From positions 54,498,647 to 54,562,646 of the forward strand of contig CM043942.1 in assembly GCA_014529385.2 (NCBI GenBank): a stretch of DNA of 64,000 bases. The letters are read 5' to 3'. Below are positions 52,501 through 64,000 of the stretch, one piece after another (position 1 is the first letter of the stretch; every line of letters starts with the position of its first letter). Origin of the DNA: Adiantum capillus-veneris. Its lineage: Eukaryota; Streptophyta; Polypodiopsida; Polypodiales; Pteridaceae. The notes beneath the pieces are model-generated. The model was not told where the DNA came from. It ran no database searches and saw nothing but the letters and a program-made list of their open reading frames with translations. Position numbers and translations under genes: made by a program.

Positions 52501-55500
52501 GAGAATATATGTTAGGCACATCGAAGATAAAATTCTCCAAAATTTTAACTTTTTGCAAATCCTGTTTCATAGTTTGGTTTTCCCTAATGTTTAAAGCCTA
52601 CACATGCTCTAGTTTCAATGTTTGACCAAAAAAAGTCTTTACTTTTCTCAATTCCTCACAAATTAATTATGTGACTATCACGCGAGTGCAGCATAAGGGA
52701 TCATTAAATTTTATTTTTTCTCACATTTTCACATACAAAGTGTACCGTGAAATGGAATTGGAAAAAATATTTATAGGTTGAATAGGAAAAAGTGTAATTT
52801 ATTTGTTGAAAATTCACAGATAAGGAGTTTTAAAAATAGTGTTTGAACGCACGTGATATACACAATTTGTACATAGTGACCCCCTCAAGGAACACTTCCA
52901 TCGAACCATGGCCATAACCTTAATTAAGCTTGTCATTACGCTCTCCCACTTCTCTCTCCTAACATTCAAGCTTTCCATAGCTTGAATTTCCTTCATGTCC
53001 TTCCTCCTCTCATTTCACGCAACGATTTGGTGGCCTTCAAGAGAAGTGAAGAAGTAGAGAGAGAGCCGTCTACAGCAAGCATACACTTCACATACTCTTC
53101 CAAAATCAAGGAGAAGACAAACCGCATACACCAAGGTAAGTTTTTGCATATTGTCTTCACAATTGAGCTATTTCCCATTTTAAATCAAATTGTACTTAAG
53201 CTTTTGAGTTTCTTAAGCAAGATTCCTCCTTGTGTGGATGAATAATTTGCTAAATAACCATGTTGCTAACCCCCACTAAGCCAATATAATTTCAAGTTCC
53301 GTTCTTAAGATTACCAGACTAATATGCCATAGAGAGAGTAAAAAGCACTCTCTTTAACCATAGGTGACTGGAGATCCTACTTAATTTCAATAGCATGCAT
53401 GTCGGGGGATGATTAATACCTATATGTACACCTAAACCCCCGCAAGAAATTCTTTCAATTTTTTAAAGATACACAAGATAATTGCCACCAAATTAAGGCC
53501 AATTAAGTTTTGGAAATCTTTGGAATTTACCATACTATTCAAAGTGGAATTATAAAAAGAAATTCTCTTATGAAAGGATTATAAGTTTTTCTTTAAATTT
53601 GCAATCAAGATAATTAAGGGATTAGGATTTTTCTTCTTTTAAGGGAAAAAGAGCATGTGTGTAAGATTTGTTTAGTGATACAACTAAGTTAAAAATAATT
53701 CTCTCAAGAAGAGTTAAGTTTCGAAGGTAGCTTTATCATAATCCAAGGAGTTTTATTTTGAAAGAGGAAACTCATTCCACTTGAAGTTATTCCCCTCCTA
53801 TTCAATCAGAAAACCCCAAAACCATAATCCTCTTCTAGCTACGTGACTAATCCTCTCCACAGCAACAAAGGCAAACCTAAATCCCATCATACAAAAAGGA
53901 CTTGTAAATTTTCACAACATAAACATTTTTCCACCTACACAAGCACACCCACTTCTAGGAATGTCATGTTTTTTTAGAAACACTATCACTCATAAACGAG
54001 TCCTATTCATGTATAAACACTCATCATCTCTTGCATAATCTCTCAAAGAACGTTTAAGATTAATTGCGTTTAGAGTTAAATCCATGCATTCTAAAGAGAG
54101 AAGCGACAACTCAAGAAATAACAGTGTAGAGTGCATATGCATCGCTCATCTCAAGTTTGTTTGCTTCAAGTTTGCTTTCTTTCAAGTTTGTTTTGCGATT
54201 GGGAAGGGGGGAGTAAGGGGATAGCTTCACAGAAGTGATGACTGTGTTGCTTGAACATAAAACTCCCACGGATTCCATGGAGATGCCCCATGGATTACAA
54301 ATGATGCAAGAGAAACCCAATGGGATTCGTCCAAGATGGGATTGACTTGAAACTTACGTCGAGACAAAACCTTCACTCTCAAGAGACTTGTTGCTTCTTT
54401 TTAAGGTCTTGTTTGAATAGACATTAAAAGGATATAGGAACTAACGGATTTCAATGCAAAGAATCTAGTATAAATTTCAACCTAGGATTATGAATTTACC
54501 GAGAAGAAGAGAGGTGGATAGCCCTTGCATAACATAAGAGTCTAAATTGTCTTAACTATTTGAAAGAAAGGCCGACGCAGGTGTTTACCTATGGGTTACA
54601 ACGGGGGATGGTCCTTTTCGGCTAGGACTGAGAACCGTTGGTATATATTTTGAGCTCAAGATCATTCACTGCCCTAGAAATGGGGAATGAATGGGAGTGA
54701 GTCCCGACCGGCGGGTGATAGCGACCCGCGGATACGTCTGGAAATCGGCCTAGTCTGAGTAGGCCTGATGCCGACAGGAAAAGGAGGAAGATGGATCCTT
54801 GAGGGACTGGATAAAGAAAGAAGGAAAGGATCCTGGGAATGGATCGGATAAGGAAGGGAGTTGTGAGTAATTAAAGAACAATTGTTTTCAAATTGTTTGG
54901 TACAAATGAACCTTGGAAAGGCTAGGAACCTAAATGGGCTATCCCGTACTTGTTCACATCAGTCGTACAGTACTCTACTTCCGGACATTTTTTTAAAAGA
55001 AACCTAAAGTAGATTGTTAAAAGGCCTTTCCCAAACAAAAGAACCAAATGGGAATTGTGTGAAGGTGCTGCCTCAACATGTGGCAGAGGAGATAGGATAT
55101 CCTAGTCCTGGGACGAGGATCGGGATATGCCTAGGAGAGTACATGTGAATGCTTGAAGAATAACTAGATATCTTTAATATTATTAAAGAAATAAGGAATA
55201 AAAATATTCAAGGGAGTAAGAATAAAGTTGGGAACAACCTGATAAATGCACACTTGCAAGGGTATGCAACAGTTTTCATGTTGCTTTCAAATGCTTAAAA
55301 TGTATTCTTTGATCGACATGACTGGAATATTGGTTTCTAGTATCATAGTACTACCTTCAAAAGGTGCATTTATCAAACGATTCAGTGGGAGGTGGATTTT
55401 GGAGGGTTAATTTGTTGGCCGGAAAGTTGAACCCAATTTTATGTTGTCTGGTAAGTTGAGTCAAGTTGAGGGAAGGGAAATCTAATTTATGGAGTGCGAA

Positions 55501-55899
55501 TTCAAACTAGGGAACGAAGGGTTTCGTATAGCTAGTAATTACACTCATCTTAGGAGAATGCTTTGATGGCTGTGCTCCGTCCTAATCGGGAAAAAAACAT
55601 CAGTGGCCTTGAACCAAGGATGAATTAGAGAACTCCCACCAGTGGACCCTGGAAGGCTGATGTTCTAATTTAGTCTGATGACTTTGAATGGTGAGTGGAA
55701 CCGATAAGGAAAGGTGTTTTGGGCTAAGGAACCCCAAAGGAGAGAAGTGAATGTTAACACCCCCTTGAGTTGGCATTGAAGAGCAAGAGGAGTCCTGTCT
55801 TGGTGTCGGTCTCAAGTGGGACGGATGTCAGGAATCGCAGTGAAGTTGAGGAACGGCATTGTAGTTGGCGGTACCTAGCATGACCCTCACAGATTCAAA
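49546..55899. other. AT-rich nuclear sequence, no gene recognised
   Basis: Only scattered frames under 130 codons, none with a domain I recognise. 51300-51420 has an imperfect duplication of TATCCTTCTA..TTGGTGGTTCTT. 53040-53260 has a 87-codon frame followed by GT splice-like sites but nothing decisive. A slightly GC-richer tract at 54560-55860 could be an old transposon. Confidence 0.4.
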
Positions 55900-58270
55900 T
55901 GTTTGTTGTTTTAAAATTTATTTCCATTGCACTATCAAGGGAAATCTACATGGTTATAAGGCCATATGTTACTCTATGAGCTTAAGGGATTTTCATTTTA
56001 TAGTATCAACACCCTATGAACATAACACAATACATTGGCTTATGTTCTTCCACAAGATACTTACTAATGGTGTCCAAGAATAGGTGTCCTAAGATCCTAA
56101 GTTTTCAACTAGGCACTTAAGATCCCTATATAAATAGCTTCAATCAAAACCATGGGCCTTTCATGACAAATAACTTTATTTTTGACATTCTTAAAGTGCC
56201 TTTATGGTATTTAGAAGTGGAAGCTTATGGCCATAGGATCATAGGGATTTTTGACATTCTTAAAGTGCCTTTATGTTATTTAGAAATGGAATCTTATGGC
56301 CATAGGGATTTTTGACATTCTTAAAGTGCGTTTATGTTATTTAGAAATGGAACCTTATGTCCATAGGGTCATATAGGGATTTGTTTGATCTTTGGCCACA
56401 CTTTAACAAAGTGTGGCCATATGAAGCCATACTATTAGCACTGTATGATCCCACATATGGGCCACACTAGTTTCTCCATAAAAAACTCTACGACCATAAA
56501 GCCAAAGACCAGGATCTCATCTTCTACAATAATTTTATTAATTATAGTCATAGAAAGCAGCGTAATTTGCACCTATGGCATCAACATCCTATGACCACAA
56601 GGCCATAAGTTGACCTATGTTATTTCAAAAATCACTTACCATGTGTGGCTTGAGATTAGAAGCTATTAGTCTTTACATCATGGGAGCTTAGTTCTAAGCT
56701 ACATAATGAAAAGCACAAGCCTCTTAGTTTCAAACTACAAAGAAAAGTATAACTCTCTTAGGCCACAATAAGTCTCCATCTATTGACAGCTATAAAGGAA
56801 GACCTTAGCCTTCCAAGAAAAAAGAAAAATATTTGAGAATTTTACAGAGTATTTATGTCATTTGGAATTAGATAACCCTATGATCCTAGGTCCATAGAAA
56901 GACAACATATCCACACCATATGGTATCATAACCCTATGAGCTGGAGGCCACAAGACAAAAATGTGCTCTAACTAGAACTCACTATAGAAGGTATCCCATG
57001 ACCTCAAAGACAAGTCTTATATGTAGATTGTGCTCTATTGTTTGTTAAACACATTTTGATTTGATGTGAGCTTAACTAAAACTATTGAATTGATTTTTGT
57101 TGTCATTTGAGGGCATATTTAAAAAAATATTTTGCTATTATAATGTTATAAATTATAAGAGTTTCTTCTATAGTTAAGTATCTCATTCAAAATAGAACAA
57201 TGATTTGATCATCTATCGACTTCTTTCAAGCAAAAGAAAAAATATCATTTAAGAAATAGCTCCAAAAAATCATTAAATTTGGGATTTTTGGATTGATGAA
57301 GTGCATCCTATGTGAGCAGACACCTTTCACTTAAGTAACATTGCGCATATAATTGTTTGATGCTTTTATCATATTCTTCTTAGTAATTATCTTTTTTGAG
57401 GTGATAAAAACTATCAAAATGATGTCGACAATTGATAGTGCTACAAAAATGGTGTTTGCTGAGCTCCCTCTATCTTGAGGATACTATACTCCTTGCACTT
57501 AGTACTTTTTTGTACATGATATAAAGACTATAAATTTTATAAAATTATTTGTTCGCAATCTTTGTGTACAATTCATATATACATATTTTTTGTAATCAAT
57601 TCATATGCTTCTTATTAGTCACATCAATGGTGTTTTTAAACATCTTCTTTGTTGAGACACCATCTCTAGAGCTTTATTGAGGATTTAAATCATGTATTGA
57701 AGTTTTCAGGAGCATGTTTAGTTAAAGGCTTTATTGAAGTTTTAAATCATATATTGATGAAAATGTGGCATGTTAATATGGATTCTTTGGCACAAACATA
57801 TGTTCTTTGACACTAAATGGTATTATAGGTGCCATAGATGACAAGTTATGGTCTTAGGGCCATAGGCTACTCCACAATATTCTTTAGGTTTTTTAATTAT
57901 CAAATGTTAATTTGAAGGTTGTGCATATTATAGTGTAGTTGAAACTTGATACTGTTTTAAAGTTTAGACTAGTTGTTTTCTCCTACTTGCAATTAAAATG
58001 ACAAATTTTATGAGAAGAGTTGTTGGTGCTCTTGGTGTCTAGATATTTTATTTTTTGTTGTCATAATTAAAGCTTAAGTTGTTTAGTAGTCACATTAGTT
58101 GGTGTGTTTTGACACCTTATCTTTTTTAGAATCCATTTTTATGAGCTTTGATTGATGTTTTAAAGCATTTCTTTGATATGAGTCCTTTTGCATCTATATC
58201 ATAAGTTCTCCTACAAAAGCCAATATAGAAAGATCAATTTGGGTGCTAGAATCATGATATCTTATCTAAC
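55900..58270. other. AT-rich sequence with recurrent CCATAGG motif
   Basis: The motif ATGGCCATAGG or its complement occurs many times in various contexts, suggesting a degenerate satellite or an old transposon family. No gene seen. Confidence 0.4.
56183..56381. repeat. Three tandem 61-69-bp repeats
   Basis: Units begin TGACATTCTTAAAGTGC at 56183, 56252 and 56313; the middle one lacks the CATAGGATCA insert of the others. Confidence 0.8.
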
Positions 58271-59132
58271 TTAAGGAAAATTTAAGATTAGAAATAGTAG
58301 AATAGCAAGGTCCTTACACATCAATTTAGCATTTGGAAAACGAGATTTTCCTATTTCATCTAAAATGGTGCTACCTTGATATTGTTTATCCCGTGGGTCT
58401 CTTATGACATGAACTTCTATGGTTTCAAGACCTAAGAAATCATAGATCTTAGATGCTTGTCTATATCTATGTGGATTTTGGTCATAATATATACTTGTAT
58501 AATCACAATGTTGAAGCCTGACTTTTGAGATGGGTGAGAGTTTGGCTTTGGACAGATTTTTGGGTTCACGCAGTAATGTCATTTAGCTCTAGAGAGGATG
58601 GGCTATGATAGATTCTTTCTTCAAAGATAAACCATCATTCATGATCTATCATTGGGTATAATTCTATGAGATGGTATGTAGACCTCTCAAACACTGATCA
58701 AATCTTTTTGTACAATTTCCCTTCTTGATCTACATAATGTGTATAGGAGTTATGTATGCCATACAATGCTAGTAGCATTCACTTTGATATATCCCTTAGA
58801 ATCATAAATGATTGCACACTACTTGCTATGGATTAGGATCATTTGAAAGACTAGAACTCTTTTTGACCACCTTAGACTCATAAATGATTTCACACTACTC
58901 ATTGTGGATATAGGATCATTTGAGAGCCTAGCACTATTTTTGACCTCCAGTGATAACTAAAGAGTCTAACTAAATTCATGCATGAATTTTTTGTTTAAGG
59001 GCTCCAACTTAAGCTGTTCAGGTGCCTGTGCATCTTCATCTAGATTTTGAACTTGAAGTGTTTTTACTTGTGTTTCTAATCATGCTAATGCAAGAACATT
59101 TGATTGCACCAAAAATGGTAAGCTAGATGCAC
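58271..59132. other. No gene recognised
   Basis: One 103-codon minus-strand frame (58271-58582) without known features. An imperfect ~77-bp duplication (TCATAAATGATTKCACACTAC) at about 58802-58950. Confidence 0.4.
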
Positions 59133-59372
59133 TTACATCAAAATTTGCCTTTCCCATTTACTCATGTTGTGCTTTGTCTTTACTGTGGTCCTATTGTATG
59201 GATTCTTGGGACAATCCTCTAGAAAATGTCCACCAATTATTCCACAATCTGAGTAGTACACCATTACGGGTGGTACTTCAATTATCTTGTCCATCTCAAG
59301 ATCTTGCTGAGAAGTTGTTGCTTCTACGTTGGCTAAGTTGTCGCCATCCTCTTTCAAAACACTTAGTAGCAT
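59133..59372 (-). pseudogene. Zinc-knuckle-like gag/ORF1 fragment
   Basis: VYYSDCGIIGGHFLEDCPKNP resembles a CX2CX4HX4C knuckle of retroelement nucleocapsid proteins with the first Cys replaced by Tyr. Flanking minus-strand frames to about 60070 may belong to the same dead element. Confidence 0.35.
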
Positions 59373-60072
59373 GTTGTAGACTGCTCCATCTTGACCTCTA
59401 TACTCTATTTGGCTTGGTTATTTGATAAGATTGACTTCTATTGGCTAGTGTATTGGGTCTTCCAATTGTGGCTCTCCATTGTAGACTCGACCAGTGTAGT
59501 CCATTTATAATGATCATGATTACATATGCACCAATTGTATGGTCTGTTGGCTTGTGCAAATGTTTGGATAACCACTTTGGTCAATTTTGCAAACTTCTAT
59601 CTCTGCACCTCATCTTTGAGGTTGCAATACGTGGCTCCACTAAAATTTGTAAACATCTAGGAGTTCTCTTTATCTAGCTTCACTCTAATCAATAGGATCT
59701 TGGCTCCTTTGCTACTTTTATTGCTCATCAAATACCTATGGCCTTGTAAATCAGCATAAGAAACCTTGTCTTTACTATAGCCATGGAGCTGTAAGATTTG
59801 CTCTATTGTGCTATGCTCCATGCTATTGTTGCTAATTGTTTTTGATACGATTGAACTCTTAATTCAACTCAAGTCCATGTTGGCTCAATCTATATCACTT
59901 CCTCGTAGCAAAGTCTCATGTTGTCCAATGGGATTTTCCTGCTTTGGATTTTCCAATTTTTGGCCGACACTCTTACTTCTAACTTCTAGCATTCTTTGAT
60001 TGAACTGCAGCAACACGTTCCAAAATTGGCTAGAATACTGATGATTTCCACAAAAGGGGTTAGGACACAATT

Positions 60073-60484
60073 GGGAGGATTTTCTAACTTTCTAGGCCAA
60101 AATTTGAGCTCTCTTGAGTTTTACAACTCGAATTTTGCTCATTTTTTCCAAAAGCGGCTCAATTATTGATTTTGGCTTGTGACATTTAAAGCCTTAATTG
60201 CAGGGTGTTACTGATAATTGATTTTGAATTGGATCTTGTTGTGATTGTTTTCTAGCTGGTCACTTTTTGGCGTATTTTGGGAGGATTTTCTAACTTTCTA
60301 GGCCAAAATTTGAGCTCTCTTGAGTTTTACAACTCGAATTTTGCCCATTTTTTCCAAAAGCGGCTCAATTAGTGATTTTGGCTTGTGACATTAGCCTTAA
60401 TTGCAGGGTGTTACTGATAATTGATTTTGAATTGGATCTTGTTGTGATTGTTTTCTAGCTGATCACTTTTTGGCGTATTTTGCA
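60073..60484. repeat. 206-bp tandem duplication
   Basis: 60073-60278 and 60279-60484 begin GGGAGGATTTTCTAAC and are nearly identical; the second lacks four bases in the GACATTTAAAGCC stretch and has A for G at CTGATCAC. Confidence 0.85.
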
Positions 60485-61327
60485 AGATCACTTTGTTTCA
60501 GGCAGACTTGATTTGCTTTCTTTTTCGACAACTTTTACATTTTTCTACCTCATTACCACACGGCTTTGTCTTGGCTTTGATTCAATTTTTTTCTCTCTTT
60601 TTTTGGACTAAAACTCGGTCTGCTCTTGATGTGATACATCTGCAAATTTTTTCTTGACACATCTCTCTCTTTGTTTATATTTTTCTAATTATTTGATACT
60701 TTTGAAAATTTTATGATTTTTTAAAGATTTTTAGTTTTTTTAATGTTTTTTAGTTTTTGTGTGATTTATTATGATTTTTTTAATTTTTTAACTTTTTAAT
60801 GAATTTTCAGGATCTTTTACGTATTCATGTGATTTTAAGATTGTTTTAGGAAACTTTTTAGTGATTTTTCCATTTTTTAAAACTTGTTTATGATTTTCTA
60901 TTTTTTGAATTTTCTTCTACTTTTTTGATTTTTAAAAAATTTTTAACGTTTTTTCTAATTTATATTTGAAAATTTTTAAAAGTTCCTTTATATTTAATTT
61001 GTTTTTCTTTCTATTTTTCTTTTATTAATTGATTTTTTTTGGGAACATTTTAATGATTTTTTGATTTTTTAATTAATTGTTTTGTGAGTTTTTATTATTT
61101 TTGGCATTTATTTGACTTTTTAAAAGTAAAACAGAATTTTCTAACAAATTAGATCAAAATAAATAAAAAATTAAACAAAAGTTTATTACCTGTGGACGTG
61201 TTGCCTTGAAGGCGGTATAGAGGAAGCGACAAAGGCAAGGGGGTAAGAGAGACAAGTCACGAGGAAACGTGCTATCCCATCCCCTCTCCCACCAAGTTGT
61301 TGATTTTTTGCGATGAGTGTGTACGCA

Positions 61328-61330
<3 letters not shown>
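60485..61330. other. Very AT-rich sequence, no gene
   Basis: T-rich runs (60640-61140) without coding potential. Confidence 0.5.
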
Positions 61331-62546
<1,216 letters not shown>

Positions 62547-62654
62547 CAGACAATATAGAGCCACTGATCAATGAAAAGAAATAGGAGAGATAGATAGATA
62601 GTTCTAGTATCGTCCTGGGAGGTCAAATATGACCTATGGGACCAAATGAACATG

Positions 62655-64000
62655 TCACGTGGTGTGAGTGGAGTTCATAAGTGACTCTCGATGCTCAAAA
62701 ATGGCTGAAATGAGCGTCGCAATAGAGAGTCCACATCGTGGTTGGGAGAGGAAGGTATGTAGGGAGAGATCATGGCTGAATATATGGGGAAAAGAGGACC
62801 TAATGTGGTCAAAAGCTGAGCACTCAAGTAGTGTGTGGTACTCTCTCTCTCTCGCACTTGACGAGGGCATAAGGTGCAAAGTCGATGACACCCCTCGCCA
62901 GTGCCCCAACGTCCTGTCTCGTAGCGTAGAGAATGGGAGCTAAGACGAATGGAGGCAATGGTGCGGATCGCACTGAACGAGATGGGCTCAAGGATGTAGG
63001 AATGGGTTCGGTTACCTCGTTCCGAGAAGAAGAGAGATTTGTAGTTTGGGGCAACGTGTGTGGTGTAATGGCTGAAGCGAGAACCTCCGGATTTCTCCCA
63101 AGCCGTGATACATTGGCGTTGTAAGAAGGCCTCATTAACTTGGGAGTCGATCGACGCATCCTTGACCAAGTGACATGCATCCCATCTTCCAAACCATTTC
63201 TTGATATCAAGCATCCACCCCGAACTTAGTATTTTGCTCTTGCATGTCTTTTGAACCGTTTGACTTGCTTCATATGCGATTCTAGGAAGTCGATGCAAAG
63301 GGCTACGTTGTGTCTTACGCATGTACTCCACAACCCTTTGCATGCCCAAGACCTCAATGGGAAGCAATCCGGACTCAAGAAGTAAGAACATGTAGGGTGT
63401 TTGTGTCTTGACTTGGAGAAAGTTGGTGAGAAAACGCTTTTGGACATTCTCAAACTCTTTCCAAGTAGACTTCCCGATGCTTCCACCCCACACCTCCACT
63501 CCATAAAGAAGCACCGGTGTCACCAATGTGTCAAAGAGGTACTTTTTGAGAGCCCAACACTTGATCTCTCCTGCATTGCACATGTTCTCAAATGCATAAT
63601 AGGCCCTCTTTCCGGCTTCCAAGCGACGCATTGCACAATCCTTCCATTTATGATTGGATGGAACCTCAAGGCCAAGGTACTTGAAGTGATCTACCACTTC
63701 AAGTTTCTCATTGTTATATACAATGCATGGATTTTCATCATTGAAGGTCTTTACAAGCATAACCTTGGTTTTGGATCCATTCACGGTCAGCCCGCTATGT
63801 AGGCAAAAGCGTTCCAAGACACTCATAAGCTTTTGTGCATCTTCTAAGGTATGTGCCAAGAGCACTACATCATCGGCATAAAGCAAAAGCATGATCACCG
63901 CATTTCCAATCTTAACCTCTTCTATGCCTTCTTGTTGCATAAAGTCAAGAACCATGCATTCCAATTCATCAATGAGTAGCCCAAAGAGGGTTGGGGAAAG
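62655..64000 (-). mobile_element. LINE (non-LTR) reverse transcriptase, C-terminal part
   Basis: The minus-strand frame enters from beyond the window with SPTLFGLLIDELE (RT motif before YADD), then LLLYADDVVLL (catalytic YADD) and LNGSKTK-like GLTVNGSKTKVM, followed by DHFKYLGLEVPS and a long thumb/connection region (TPVLLYGVEVWGG; KRFLTNFLQVK). A frameshift near 62880 separates this from the terminal zinc segment (LLECSAFDHIRSSFPHIF, in another frame down to 62655). No poly-A tail is evident, but a GATA/GA-rich microsatellite follows its 3' end. Plant L1-like elements have this layout; the endonuclease would lie outside the window. Confidence 0.82.

Overview
The window joins three contigs across two runs of exactly 200 N (11303-11502 and 42991-43190). 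Contigs A (1-11302) and B (11503-42990) are organellar in character. They carry plant mitochondrial genes (5'-truncated atp1, nad5 exon 1, nad6, split atp9, trnR-UCG, trnS-GCU, a UAC tRNA) mixed with a plastid-derived ribosomal-protein block (rpl14-rps8-infA-rpl36-rps11-rpoA). Contig C (43191-64000) is nuclear in character, with a decayed Ty3/gypsy chromovirus, long GA/AT microsatellites and part of a LINE reverse transcriptase. The scaffold is either a large nuclear insertion of mitochondrial DNA or, more simply, mitochondrial contigs scaffolded next to a nuclear one.

The organism is a land plant with heavy U-to-C RNA editing, most likely a fern; a hornwort or Isoetes-like lycophyte is not excluded. 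atp1, nad6, atp9 and infA carry in-frame TAA/TAG/TGA where homologues have CAA/CAG/CGA, while the frame is otherwise kept. Four genes (rps8, rpl36, atp9, nad5) start with ACG, which needs C-to-U editing.

The core of contigs A and B is a direct tandem repeat of about 7.46 kb, seen 1.5 times in A (plus orientation of the plastid genes) and 2.3 times in B (opposite orientation). One unit holds: truncated rps8, infA, rpl36, rps11 and a truncated rpoA; a spacer; trnR-UCG; a chimeric gene whose first 30 codons are atp9 and the rest an unknown membrane-anchored ORF with 11-residue repeats; an AT-rich repeat-containing ORF just upstream of that chimera; a small ORF; and a spacer with GC-rich palindromes. 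The unit ends are a microhomology junction inside rps8 marked by a variable TAAGG microsatellite. Either a circular 7.46-kb subgenome (assembled as a concatemer) or a real tandem amplification would give this pattern.

Flanking the array in contig B are: left, a decayed family-B DNA polymerase of the linear mitochondrial plasmid type, then an unknown ORF running into atp1; right, spacer, nad5 exon 1 with the start of a group II intron, nad6, a compact run of six small same-strand ORFs, trnS, a GC-rich unknown ORF, another chimera ending in the 3' half of atp9, and a Val-type tRNA. Contig C starts with GT/GA-rich sequence, then the chromovirus (43997-49545), then about 13 kb of AT-rich sequence without a recognisable gene but with several local duplications, then the microsatellite cluster and the LINE.
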